Source: Pararge aegeria
Taxonomy: Eukaryota; Arthropoda; Insecta; Lepidoptera; Nymphalidae
DNA: 64,000 nucleotides
Assembly (NCBI RefSeq): GCF_905163445.1
Contig: NC_053182.1
Span: 6,138,001-6,202,000, forward strand
Direction: 5' to 3'
Under the pieces are notes generated by a model. It did not search any database. It was not told the DNA's origin and worked only from the letters and a program-made list of their open reading frames with translations. This document shows, piece by piece, positions 1 through 12,229 of this stretch; positions within the stretch are counted from its first letter, which is position 1, and each line of letters begins with the position of its first letter. Position numbers and translations under genes: made by a program.

Positions 1-1016
1 GCCTAATATTTTCCGATGATGATTGTTGATTTAAATTAGTATAGAAATTCCAAACATAAAAATTTATGTTCAAATAATTTCACTTATCTCCCGTTGTTAT
101 TTCCAGTTCGGATAAGCCGTAAAAAAAATTATAAGCTAAGTGTTTGTTCAAGTGCAAAGGGAAATGATTTAACTATTTGTGGATATCATTAATCGTAAAC
201 AGCTCTTCTTAGTTCAAGGAGCCGTGTGTGACCCCACGTCTACTTCAATAAACTCAGCATCTTTATTGATATTGCCGCAATAATACAACAGTAATTTATA
301 AGGGTTTATTAAAATGTATCGACACATTATATACACTGATTTTATTATTTTTACATTTTAAACACTTGACAGTTCGACTAAAACACGAAAATATTGAAAT
401 AATGGACCAATATAAAATATACGCAAATGTAAGGATATCTCAGAGAGACATATGTTATTACAAAGATATTATTTCGGAGTATCATATAACGAATGCACTT
501 CGAGTGTGACTCCCGTTAGCGCATGCTCCACCGGTCAACCATTTCTTATTACGAACATTATTATCTCAACTGCAGGTTACGCGACGGCAGTAAATTTTTA
601 CATTTTTCTAAAAAGTCAAAATGTATTTCTGAACGCATGCGACCTCAGAATTATTATTAAAGTTTCTAGAAATGTCGAGGTTAACGCGAACATAAATCGC
701 CACATAGCTATTTCGTGTAATAAGCGACAATCCTCGCAATAGTCTTACCTTGATTAAAATACTAGTAGTATAATTGCAAGGAATTCATCGTTTAGATAAT
801 TAAAAACATGAGTGTTAATCGGTAATAATTTATGAACGGTAATTGCAGGTGTGTATCAGTATGTAGCAGTAGAAGAATTATTTTTTTCAGAAATGTAATT
901 TTATGATAGTATTAAAAAGTTTTTGCAGTACATCCCAAACAAATTTGTCATCCCGGGAATAAACCACAATAAATTTATATTCAACCACAGTAAATTATAT
1001 TTCGATTGTTTTGATT
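1..1016. other. no recognisable feature
   Basis: AT-rich non-coding sequence. A 96-codon open frame near 450-740 shows no family resemblance and no splice context, so I do not call it a gene. Confidence 0.5.
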
Positions 1017-1301
1017 CTATTTATTAGTACAGAAGGATGATTGGTCAATATCTATAATTCCGCGATTTTGGTGTTCATAACCTCGATCTATCCAACCAAT
1101 TACTTTTAATGCCAGCATTACATCCATAGAGTATCCAAACGCTTTTACAAATTGTGGTACATATCGTTTAATATCTGCCACTGAGGTGAATGCAAAACTT
1201 TCCAATAATGCCATTATTATGGTATTCAAAAACGTATAATAAATACGCGGCGTTGTTCCTTTGTCGAAGTTATGCGCTAATAACCGTTGAACTGTTAGGT
1301 A
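1017..1301 (-). other. orphan open reading frame, possibly a relic of a mobile or viral gene
   Basis: A minus-strand frame is open for about 94 codons between an upstream TAA and a TAG at 1017. There is no ATG at its beginning; the first internal ATG precedes the residues ALLESF. The composition looks protein-like (balanced, with charged and aromatic residues and a motif GWIDRGYEHQNRG) rather than like random AT-rich translation. I recognise no family. No intron borders were evident, and no related reading frame sits beside it. It could be a decayed exon, a transposon fragment or an endogenised viral fragment; the function is unknown. Confidence 0.25.
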
Positions 1302-1348
1302 TTATTGGATTTTTTCAAATGAGAAATACTCGTACCAAGGGATTTTAT

Positions 1349-1527
1349 CTGTACTAATATAATAAATGCGAAACTGTGTTTGTTTGTTTGTCCTTCCTTC
1401 ACGCTCTTACATAGCAACTAATCAACTTTATTTTCGGCATAAAGTTAGTTGAAAGGACGGAGAGTAACATACGGTATTTGTATTAAACTGTAATAAACAC
1501 GGACGAAGAACGCGGGCAGCAGTTAGT
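1349..1527 (+). mobile_element. Helitron-like non-autonomous element (Lep1-type)
   Basis: It begins with the typical lepidopteran lead ACTAATATAATAAATGCGAAA followed by TTTG repeats, and ends with GGACGAAGAACGCGGGCAGC and TTAGT. The body shares long stretches (CCTTCCTTC-CGCTCT and GGCATAAAGTTAGTTGAAAGGAC) with the copy at 16575-16772, so both belong to one family. The subterminal GC-rich hairpin and CTAGT-like end fit Helitrons, but the hairpin here is eroded. Borders are approximate. Confidence 0.6.
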
Positions 1528-4500
1528 TTGCAAATAAAAAAGAAATATGAAACATAAGAACTAATACGTATATATTTGTTACCGAGTCCCAAGTGCCGTT
1601 CATCTATCTGTCATCTGCACACTGATTTGCACTTTCAGTTAAGGTTTGCGAATGTATTGAGAATTGAAGATGCGATGGTGACCGATGAGTCACAATGAAC
1701 TGCGTTCATTGACCCGCCCTCACGTTTTAAGCCGTTATGGTACAATTGCTTGTACCGCATTTTTGCAACCAGACCCAAAATGGGTAGAAACTACATAAGA
1801 TATGAATTCTTTGAAATAACGCTTTTTGTACGAAATAAATAGGTATTCAACTCGTATTCCAATAAGTACGTAAGTTGCTTATCCTAGTTTTAATTAAGAG
1901 ACTGGTAAATCTCCTTATTGATTCATTCATGCCAGGCGCAGTTGACTCACGTAAGAGTGACGTCATTAAAATTGTTAAGAGATCGTAGTAGCTGGATGAC
2001 TGGTTTTGTACCCTTTCCTGCGTAGGGATGCGTCATGAGCTTAAAATAAATCGTTTGTGAAATTTCAACTCTTATTGCAGGGAGAGGAACTTAGACTATT
2101 CAAAGCTCTTTCTGATCTCTTATTTTGGTATAATTTTTAATAAGAGCTAGACATCAAATTGGTTCAAGCGATATCTTGAAGGTTGTGCTTTGTGTTTGTG
2201 GTTGTGTTTTGATTCTAAAAAGTAAATAGTAAAAAGGTACGTAGAGAAAATAAAACAAGTTAAAAGCGCAACCGCTTTGGGATTCGACATTTCCCCTTAT
2301 CTTGTATTCCAGGCCTACTTTGAGGCACAGCGTTTAAACCTTCAACATTATTACTTTATTCAATGTGTTCAGAGCAGTATTAGCTCTTTGATGGTTGACG
2401 GCAACTCCAACAACTTAGGAAGTTAATTAGTGAGATATTGCGGTGTTTATTAGAGCAGTTTGTTTGGGTAAAGTTAGGCGACAGTAATTGCCGCCGACTT
2501 TGAAAGGGGTCTGCATAATGCGTAAGGGTCTGCGACGGCTTTCCAAAATTATTGCTTTTATATTGAACTGATGTTATTAAATTACGTTCGTTTAAAATTG
2601 TGCTGGTTAGCAACGAAGATATGTGCAGGCATTCGTATCTAGGAATCCTGCTAGTTTAATGCAAAGATTATCTCATGTAAAATGTAGTGCATCACCGGTG
2701 GAACAGCTATTTGCCGAGAAGGTTGGAGCGTGATAGATAAAATCAGGACTACAATAGTAAGATTACGGCTTAAACCTAAATTAGAGGCTTCAGATAAAAT
2801 CAAACATGGCCGTCGAACCCGGAAGTTTTAAGACGACGCATTTCCATTTCGCAACGTTCCCAAGACCCTACTGGTAATAAATACGTAATGTACCCTGGTA
2901 TCGATTGCAGGGCAAGGAGGGGTGTTTTTATTACTCAAAAGGTATGACATCAGCAAAAGTTAAACTTTGCTCTTGACATAAATTTCTAAGAGAGGGGAAA
3001 AGGATCTAAATTACCATAATATTTTCACTACGTCGAGAAATATGTTTCACTATGATTTTCAATTGCGTACTCGCTTGTGATTTATGTTACATGCTTACTG
3101 AACATACATGAAAAGTATTTGCACCTAATACTACAACTAGGTATATAAATTCTTCCTAATGAGCTTATAGTTGACCCAGCCGTTAGCGGGTATAAGCGGT
3201 CTATACAACAAATAGATCACCATTCAAACGTAAGTAAAGATTCAAAGACACAGAAGCATAGGTTGCGACTAAAAGTTATACCTAAATTGAAACGGTACAT
3301 GCAATGGTAAACAGTCTAAAACATTTTGTTGCATAGTCAATGTTATATTAATACTTATTTTATAAATATCTTGTAATGTGTATACCTGACAGTAGAATAA
3401 TCTAAACGACCTTTTCTAAAGTACTTAATAAATATGCCAACTCTTCCGACCTGCACCTATTAAATTGCTATTATTCGAGTACTACCCACGAGAGCATAAA
3501 TTCCAGTGTAGCCCAAGATATAGTCATTCTAATGATATTAAGCGGTGACGCGAGGATGTAATAATGAGCATCTAAAACGACCCTCTGGACTGGTTAGGTG
3601 AAATCAGAGGGAACCATGAGTCTGAATAAATAAAATGCAATTAAAAGTGGGGGAGTGGCACAATCACACCCCTATTACGGGACTTTGAAATAGTGACGAA
3701 ATCTTGTAATTGTTACAAAAAAATAGGGGAGATGGGATTTTTTATTTCTGTTATACACATAAAAAGGTCAGCTTGGACATAAGCCGAAAGCTGAAATTTT
3801 AATTTTGACATTTTTGGTATTATGTTCTCTAACATCGCAGTAGTAGTCGCATAATAAACAATATTGTATTTAAGACCTATCTATAACTTTAAAGCGAATT
3901 TTAATAATGGTAGAGGCAGGGAACGATAAAAATATTTGTTCACTGGGTGGACTTCTGAGTATAGGCAGCAAATTAACAGCAAATACTGCCGTTTGGCTCG
4001 TACTCGTAGCTACGGAACAATATAGCGAACCACGTGCAGGGAGTTGCCATAGCAACGTAAGAACTACGTCGTTTACCTACTACATCCCTTGAGTTTTCTC
4101 GCACGCCACATCACTCTATTCAAGTACATACAATTTACTTATTTGAGATTTTTTTTAATCAGTCAGCGCCGAGAATACAACATGTAGATTATTAAGTAAA
4201 CTAACATTTTAGATTATTTGCAAAACAAATGAACGAATTGGTAATTATTTCCTCTAGTCCTTGTCACACGTGGGGGTGAACGTTGTTATAAAACGATAAA
4301 GCAAACTCACCTAAACCCGCTCTAAATTTAAAAACCCCCCATTTAATATCTCACAAGCCTTCCAAATCAGTGACCCGTTATAATAACTCTATCAATTGAA
4401 CAAAGGGATATGAGATTATAGCTGCCAATTTGGGATTTGGTAGTCGGGGCAACCTTATCTTGTCTAACTGACATACGGTAATGTAGACGGTCGGATCGGA

Positions 4501-6554
4501 GAATAATATGCCACAGACAGAGGATATTCAAGCAAATATTTGTTTTGTATAAATAAGACCTAAAATACATGGCGATTCTTTGGTTATTTGACCCCTGTCA
4601 ATGAGGGGTGTTGTGATCGGATTCCCCTATTGGAAATCCCTACAAACATGTGCACTTTCGTGGTTAACTAAGCAACTATTCAGTGCAGTAATACGAAGAA
4701 ACCGCAAAATCTATATATATATTTGTTTTATGGGAAAATGTACGTATAAATTAAAACTTTTATTACTTTAGTGTAACACGTACCTATCTGCTCTCAGACT
4801 TACGGACTATTCATAGAAATTCCCACAACTCAACTCCCAGATATTTTACGAAATGAATAGGCAGTACTCAAAAGATTAATCCTTCTGTTTATTTGGAACT
4901 GTGTTGTGGTTGCAGTCGAAGTTTATTTCGTAACAAGTTCTCAGTTAATTAGGACCTCGTAGTGTATTCCAATCACTGAACTCAAGAAGTTGTGTACAAA
5001 GACTGATATCTGGTTTCTAAGTGTTCATTGTAACCAGTCACAATGGGTCCGTTGCCGTGGCGAAGGCCAACCTACCGCTGCATAACGACTGCATTATCAC
5101 ATTTGCTAGTGCAATGTGACGCATTCCAGTAAATGCATAAGTATTAACAAAGACACGGTTGTTCATAAAATAAGTTATGCTTAAGCGCCATTTTCAGTTT
5201 TATAAAAGCACTAAAGTACCTAGATAAGTAGCGGTAGGTAGCTTGGAACGTTTATCCAGAGACCGCTTCAATGTTGTACTACTTAACTAATTGTGCGGTA
5301 ACCGAAGAAACCGTAGTCAGTTTCCATTTCATTACATTTGGTTAACCACTAACATAGCCATTATAGAATAGACAAGGGGGCACTCCAGTTTACAAACTGG
5401 AAAAGGCAGATGAAAGCAAATGGCTTAATTGAAATTGAAAAAAGAAGATTAACCTTAATAAACCACCACCGACTAAAATAGACCTGAACGCACTTATGAC
5501 TAATATGAGTCCTAATTGCGTGAACTATGAAGCAAAGTGCAAGACAGCTGCCTTGCAGCAGTCTCTACTTAAACTGTTAATGTTATTGTTTTATCGCAAT
5601 TTTACTAAGTACCACACTTTACTTTTGTTTCTCATCGTATTTGGTTCGCAAAAAAAATTGCTCAGTGCAATTTTACACCTATTGTCAGACCGTTGAAAAT
5701 AGCGACAAAAATTGTCGTTTTCAGTCTCATAACTATTGTTATTTTCATTGTTACAGATTTGGACACATAAAACTATACTCATACAACAAAACTGGCATTT
5801 TTATAGCGGACCAGATAAAGGTAATCATTTTCCTTTTTTTTTATTCTCTCCAGTGACAGATTTTTAGATGTTACTCGTCATAAATAGTTCGCAGATCGAA
5901 ATTATAACTTTAAGTTAAAAATACAATAGTTATTGTAAAGATCTTTACAATCCTAAAATAACATTTTAAAGAAAATATATCAATACTATTGAACAGGAAA
6001 CGGCTCATCGAAGCGCGTCGAACGCAAAAAACGACAAAATTGTAAATTCAATGGTATGCTTTGCTGATGTCGTGTCGTCACCAATCTAAAAATAGTTTGT
6101 TTCAGTACCCAACAGCATGTGCCCACTGTTATCCTGTCGAGATCCAGGATGATATAAACAACTCTCAGTATGATAAGTGCATTTGATACATGAATTCTTA
6201 CGTCATAATATGAGCATTGTTATGTCTGCACTTTTTTTTAATAAAAGAAGAACTTTATTGAAATTATAAGGAACGAAGATAAGACAAGAACAATGATGTC
6301 ACGATAAATATGAAAGTGAGTTAAGTTGTCCGTATGTTCGGAATTACGATGTGAGGTTATTTGATACTCAATCTTAAAGGATGAAGACACATGTCTAGAA
6401 GTCTTGGAATAACATTACTTTTATCGTCAGAAAAAAAAATTGTTTGGCGAGATAACATAATTTCTTGTAACCCCCATATATAAACAAATAAATATTCATA
6501 AATATTCTTAAGTAATATAATTATGAGTCACATAAAGTTCTAATGCGAAATTAA
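1528..6554. other. gene-free stretch
   Basis: About 5 kb of AT-rich sequence without any frame that looks coding. A short stretch near 5040-5100 (GTGGCGAAGGCCAACCTACC) resembles the body of the SINE family seen at 22.8 and 29.5 kb, but it is too short to delimit. I see no RNA gene or clear regulatory element. Confidence 0.5.
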
Positions 6555-6903
6555 TCCATACTTTATATTATAAATGCGAAGCTGTGTTTGTTATGTTCAT
6601 AACCACAGCACCAATCTGGGTGAAATTACGCACATACCTTCATAGATTGCAGCCTGGAGATGGGCATAGGATACATTTTATCCCGGAATAGCAAACGAGA
6701 ATTGTTCCCGCGTTACCAAATAACATAGAATTTTTTACCTATACACGGCTTCACTGCAAAACATGCAAACTTAGCAAAGAGTTATCTTACATACTGGAAA
6801 ACGTATCGGTATATTCTTAGGCTACTTTGATCCCGGAAAACTAACGGTTTCCACGGGACTTGGCAAAACCGAAATGCGGATAACGTCGCTAGTAAAAGCT
6901 AGT
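6555..6903 (+). mobile_element. Helitron-like non-autonomous element
   Basis: It opens with ATTATAAATGCGAAGCTGTG plus a short TTTG run. In the middle it carries the phrase TTTTATCCCGGAATAGC that marks the common lepidopteran Helitron-like repeat, and it ends with CGGATAACGTCGCTAGTAAAAGCTAGT at 6903. Right after the end comes another TATTATAAATGC, suggesting a nested or duplicated start of the same family. Borders are approximate. Confidence 0.55.
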
Positions 6904-9250
6904 ATATTATAAATGCAATATGTAAGATACAAATTACTCGTTACAAAAATATGAAGTTGATGACATGGGAACGTTCATATTATCTGTCCACGCGCGTCTG
7001 CTTTTCAAGGTGATAATGATAGAAATATTTAGGCGATAAAAATAATAGAGTTGTATAACTGGGCTAGTGTCGTCAGTGTGTCAGTGTGACATATCATAAG
7101 TGGCACTATTATCGACAATCAGACTACGACCTTGCAGCTTGTTGTCGCAAACCGTGGGGAGCCGCAGATTGTCATCCTCCACTCCGGCATCCGCCTTACG
7201 TGCATTTTTATTATGTAATCCTTCTTCTCCTTTTTTGATGCGTCTAATAAGATGTGAATGTGAAAAACAAGGAAGGTGACCTCCGGTCCAATTTAATCTT
7301 TAAGCTAAGAGCTAAAGTTTACACATTTCATTTCACTTGAAGTCAGCAGTTAGCGTTTTACAGGCTATAAAAGACTGTTGTCTAAAATTGATGGACTGTA
7401 CAAAAGGACTTTAATAATTTTTTCATTCTAAACACCGCACTTTTAGTTGGGGAGTGTTTAGCATTGTACGTATGTACGTAAATTCTGAAAAAAATGGCAC
7501 TACTTTGGATATGCCAATTATTTTTATTTAAAAATATAATATTACGATAAACTTTAAAATTAAGTCATTGCAATATGTAGTTCCATGAATAAATAGAACG
7601 TATCTATAATAAACAACTCTACGCCCTAGAATAATATAATAAAAAAAGAAAACGCACATCCGTTTTCGCGTATTACTATTATCTACATCATGTTCTCATT
7701 AAATCTTACCAAATAAACCAATAAAACATTTAAAATAAATAAAAATACATCAAAATCGAATTGCGCCGAGATATGGAAAGGTTTACCACTAGTTTACCTT
7801 CTGTTTTTGAGGTTGCAAGTATTATCACAATGGTATTCTATTTTCTCAGATATTTAAAGTTATTCCTATATCATAGTCAATTTAGTAATTCATACAAGCG
7901 TATAGAGAATTTGGCTTCGGGAGAGGTCATAAAATATATATCAATGATGAAGTTGTGGGTTAGGTATTTTCAAAATCAATTTTTCCAGTGGAGCTCTTAC
8001 TCAACATTGGGCGTGAGTACTTATCTTTTGGGGAAACTGGAGGAACATTATTTCTCGGAGAAAACGTTCTGATAGATCAATTTTCATAGGTCAACAATCC
8101 ATGCAATTACTCTCTGAAACTTATTTATAAAAGTTAGAGCAAGAAAAGTTGTGAGAACCTATAAGCGTATTTGAATTATAAAACGTATGACGTACAAGAA
8201 GAACTTGATGTGAACAAGAAGCGATTCCAGTACTAGTTGCTCGACCAAAATAGTATTGTAAGTTGAATTTAAAAATAATATAAGCTTTGAACTGGTAATC
8301 CATTTATTTATACAACTTAATAAGATAGAAGCAGGCGTTTCTTCAAGGAAGTATAAACAATAGTTGTATAGAATAATTTAAAGTAAGCAGAATATGCTAA
8401 ATTCCACGTCAAACAGATAAATTTGAAAAAAAAATCTTTATGTTTGCACGCAAAGATCTTAAAAAATGCATTATGTTAGCATGTTTCTTAAGTTATACAG
8501 AAATATGCGAACGTCCTAGGAAATGGTGACTCCACAAATCATAATTACAATATTAACTACGTATATACCGAAGACTCTATTTTAGTTTGGGACATTCATC
8601 TAATTTTAATGCTTAAATTTAAGATAATATTATCCCATTTGAATTTGCTTAGCTTACAATGAATTATTTACCTTTTAATTTACAAAGTATAAGTAACGAT
8701 ATGTGGCTTGAAAATTAAAGCGTGTGTAATAGAGGAAGATTTATCTAGTAATTAATCCAGCCGCCTGATTTATAGGTTGCCTTTGAAAGCACTATTGCCA
8801 TTTATCTTTATCGAATTGGGTTCGTCCACACACATGACATCATCATTAAGAAATTACTTGTAATTTACACCGAATGCATAATAATTTACATATGTGCCTT
8901 TATTACATATTTATATGTGTCTTTAAAGTAATTTACTCGTGTTTCAATTAACTCTCATCACTTTTCCTTTTTCGTCACACCCTCCGTTTGCAACGCATTA
9001 AAATCATCCGTTTGGTTGCAATTATTAATTTGTTCATTCCATCACTTTCTATCATACTGCTCAAGCTTTGCGCTAGGAGAAAAACATTAGAAAAATTATT
9101 TATAAAATTCTTTATCCTTTAAAACGAATTCAAACTGTTGTGATCATGGTAAAAGTAAAACTAAAATAGAAATAAGCTTTTTAAAAGATAAATGACTAGT
9201 CAATATTTAGTCAATATTAATACTTTGACAATGTTACTTAACATCGTTAA
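6904..9250. other. gene-free stretch
   Basis: AT-rich sequence. A 103-codon open frame at 7761-8072 starts from a TTG and has no recognisable domain, so I leave it out. Nothing else stands out. Confidence 0.45.
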
Positions 9251-9371
9251 GGTATTAAAATATGTGATAATAAAAAAGTGTATCGGAGAATTTTGTTGTT
9301 ATAGAAATGCAAAATTTCTGTAACAACAAAATTCTCCGATACACTTTTTTATTATCACAGATTTTAATAGT
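9251..9371. repeat. long near-perfect hairpin (46-bp arms)
   Basis: The arms 9263-9308 and 9314-9359 are reverse complements with a single mismatch, around a 5-nt loop (GCAAA). The pairing continues imperfectly outward, with TATTAAAAT on both flanks, to about 9251 and 9371. No coding potential. It may be a fold-back MITE, an inverted duplication, or a locus whose transcript would be a Dicer substrate; the sequence alone cannot tell these apart. Confidence 0.85.
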
Positions 9372-9560
9372 GGCTTTTTTTAGTGGCCTACATAAAAGAA
9401 GGTACCTATAAAAAGTTTAAAACCCTGATTTAATATAATAACACAGATCTTATATTGAGGATCTATATAAACGAAGCCGGTGGCCAACGTAATGGTGTTG
9501 ATTATACGGTGGTTTTCTAACACTGCTATGAATTTCGTGACGGAGCTGCCAACATACACT

Positions 9561-9869
9561 TTAAAACAAACCTCCTGCAGTCGGGTTACAATAGTCCATA
9601 TCGATTTCCAAACTTTTAGTTGTCACATTTTCCAAGCGGAAGCGCCGTAATAATAGGCCCATAACGTATGCGTCCATGTATGCAATTTTATCTGCAAATC
9701 TCTCGACACCGTCACGCATCGTGACCGATGATGTTTGTTGACGGCACAACGCAAGTGATAATGCATAATGCAGCACGGTGTTTGACCAGACGTGACCTGT
9801 TGTAAAACTGTTACAGAAATACTTTTGGCCATTGGATGTAAAATTTAAGTCCCCGAATCCAATAAACAT
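9561..9869 (-). other. orphan 102-codon open reading frame with a real ATG
   Basis: The minus-strand frame runs from ATG at 9869 to TAA at 9561. It is less AT-rich than its surroundings and its translation looks protein-like (motifs RDGVERFADK and YMDAYVMGLLLRRFRLENV). No signal peptide or membrane segment is obvious, and I recognise no family. The frame may continue across introns that I cannot place. Alternatives are a single exon of an unrecognised gene, a domesticated transposon or viral fragment, or chance. Confidence 0.3.
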
Positions 9870-10033
9870 TTATTTACGATATTTTGTGTTTATCGAATAA
9901 AGGTTAACAAATCCATATAAGTGTAAGGCACGGAATGACAATGACGTACCATAAATAAAGAAAGTTTCGTGCACCCTTAACCAATTTGGGCAAACAGGCA
10001 AAAATACTTACGCGAGCAGAACTAACAAAACGG

Positions 10034-10066
10034 AAAAGAAAGAACCACAATCCGGTTCTTTCTTTT
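10034..10066. repeat. perfect 13-bp-stem hairpin
   Basis: The arm AAAAGAAAGAACC (10034-10046) pairs perfectly with 10054-10066 around a 7-nt loop. It lies in non-coding DNA. Confidence 0.8.
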
Positions 10067-10186
10067 TCGTCACTGAGTTAAATGATATAATATATGACTG
10101 CAGAAAATGCAGTAATACGAATTCTATGTCCAGTAAGAACTAGTAGTAGAAGAGATTTTTTGTGAAGTTGTCTTTGTGAACTCGTC

Positions 10187-10330
10187 CAGGGAAGTACAAC
10201 TGCCATGCTTAGTTCTGCCACCAAACAGCATGCCATGGTTCCAGCCTCAGGAGCGTGGTTGCCGGTGCGATTACAAGCCCATGAGGCTTAACACCCAATT
10301 TTCTGTATGATGGATAAAGGGCGGGACTTT
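10187..10330 (+). repeat. lepidopteran interspersed repeat fragment
   Basis: The phrases GGGAAGTACAACTGCCATGC, TTCTGCCACCAAACAGCATG and GCCCATGAGGCTTAACACC match, in order, a dispersed repeat I recognise from moth genomes (typical wording: GGGAAGTACCACCGCC, TTAACACCAGGTGG). It is diverged, so the borders are approximate and the class (LINE 3' end or other) is uncertain. Confidence 0.45.
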
Positions 10331-12105
10331 GTAGGACGTGCTCGTTGCATGCCCTTCAAAATGATGCTTTGTTTATAGGCGTTGCTTTTCCATTTACCAT
10401 CAAGTGGGTCATCTTAACGGTCCGTCAATTATAACTAAAATTGAAATTAACTTAGAAGACAGTACGAACATAATATATACTTGGCCAGCGAAGTGAGTAT
10501 GTTGTGCTTTGTGGGTTGCAATTTGGAGCTGGCGCCTCAATTAACCTAATGGATTGTATGCTGACATCGCTATTCAGGGCACTTGATGACCGCTGGCACG
10601 CATCTTTTCAGTGAACCGTTATTAGTTTATGCACTATCAACAGGTGATTAAAACGTGCGATAGTGTCTCTTCATCATAAGATGATTAAAGTCCAACTCCT
10701 GGGCACTAGCTCTGTAAGGAGGACCGCTCCAATTAGCGTTAATAGCAATTCTTAATCTATATAATTCTTTTCTTTATAATTCTTTCTAATTAGCTTCAAC
10801 TAAATAACAATTTTATATTTCACATATTAGTGACGATGTATATTTTTTTTCATATTGCACATGGTATGTACAGTATACTGAATGGTGTTGTTGCTTGACA
10901 TTGATACTTGAATAACGTCTCAAAAAATGACTTAAATGTATGTTATTTTTGAAATAATGGACTGGAATTCAATAAACTAGGTTTATTTCAATTGGCGAAT
11001 AAAACAATGTACCGTACTCCGATTGAATTAAACTTTGATATTTCATCAATGTATTAGCTGAATTGAATTTTATTGATCAATCATTTGATGCGTTCGAGTG
11101 TGTCTAGAGTGCAGGTTGACACTGTACGACATCGACAGCGCCTACCCGCATACTTTATTGTTGAGAGCTTCAGATGATATGACTGTCACGAATGACTCAG
11201 TGGTGGACACTTGTGTATTTACACTTATCTATATATAGGGCAATTAGTTGTGTAAACAACGCAAATTGTATTTAAAATAGTACGCAATTGTTTACGTTGT
11301 ATTTTATCTTTATTAAGTCCAATTATTATCTGTTTGATGTCCTCAACTCGTCTATAGGCCCAATTAGGATAAATCGATACGTTACATACGTATAGAATTC
11401 CTTCTAATTAATGAAATTCAGATATATCAGTATCACGGTTAATCGTAGCCGTCCTATCGGTTAAATCCGTCATAGTCGTGCCATGCTTGTCTCTGTTTGT
11501 TTTGTTCTCTGTTCAAGGCTTTGGTTTTACAGTTACTTTTGTCAGTTTGTACATTGGTTAGTTCGCCCGGGTGGCATTTAATAGTAAATTGCCTTCATCC
11601 AATAGATATGCTCCGATTCACTAAACGTCCTGATTCCCCTTACTACTTACTTCCCTTTCCTTCACTTACAATATGCAGTTAATTATTTTATCCGCCCCCG
11701 ACGAAACACTTACCTTGATAATGTCTGAATAGATTGTAACAGGGTAAAATGGGATAGTAAAATCTAGATAGCATGAAGCAAACGATAAAAAATCCCTAGG
11801 CAGTGACCAGCCTGATAGGACAGTTATAAAGAAAACTTCAATTCCTAATTCTTCTTCAAAACCTAATTTTATGAATTACAGGTTATCAACATCCGCAAAG
11901 TTATGTTCGTATTTAAGTTAGTATAATTCGTTATATCAACAACAACGATTTTATTCAATTTAGGCAGGTTTGTCAAATACGGTTTTTATAGTCGTAAGCA
12001 ACAACAAAACGTTACGGTAGGCTATTATAAATGAGTATGGTGAAATGTGCGTTGCGAAATGTTGCAAGTAGAGCATAAAGCACACGTATTCTATAGGACA
12101 CGATG
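10331..12105. other. gene-free stretch
   Basis: AT-rich sequence with short open frames only; no family resemblance and no strong repeats recognised. Confidence 0.45.
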
Positions 12106-12229
12106 TGACTCCTCTTGCATGGTGTGATTCCCACACTATCAGCTGGTTCACGAGTCAGCGCGCGCGCATCGGGCCGCGACTTCTACCGCGTCACTATGCC
12201 CGAAGCCCCGGCGCCTGTACCATTAGTGT
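12106..12229 (+). promoter_or_regulatory. CpG-rich patch, possible 5' non-coding exon or promoter
   Basis: Within otherwise AT-rich DNA, 12145-12220 is strongly GC- and CpG-enriched (for example CGCGCGCGCATCGGGCCGCG). It is followed by a good splice donor, AGT|GTAAGA, around 12228. The next plus-strand gene, at 23.2 kb, begins its coding exon directly after a splice acceptor and so needs an upstream non-coding exon. This patch is a candidate, though the intron would be about 11 kb. There is no direct evidence of transcription. Confidence 0.25.

Noticed and set aside
7761..8072. 103-codon plus frame
   Set aside because: Non-ATG start, AT-driven composition rich in Phe/Tyr/Ser, no domain and no splice context.
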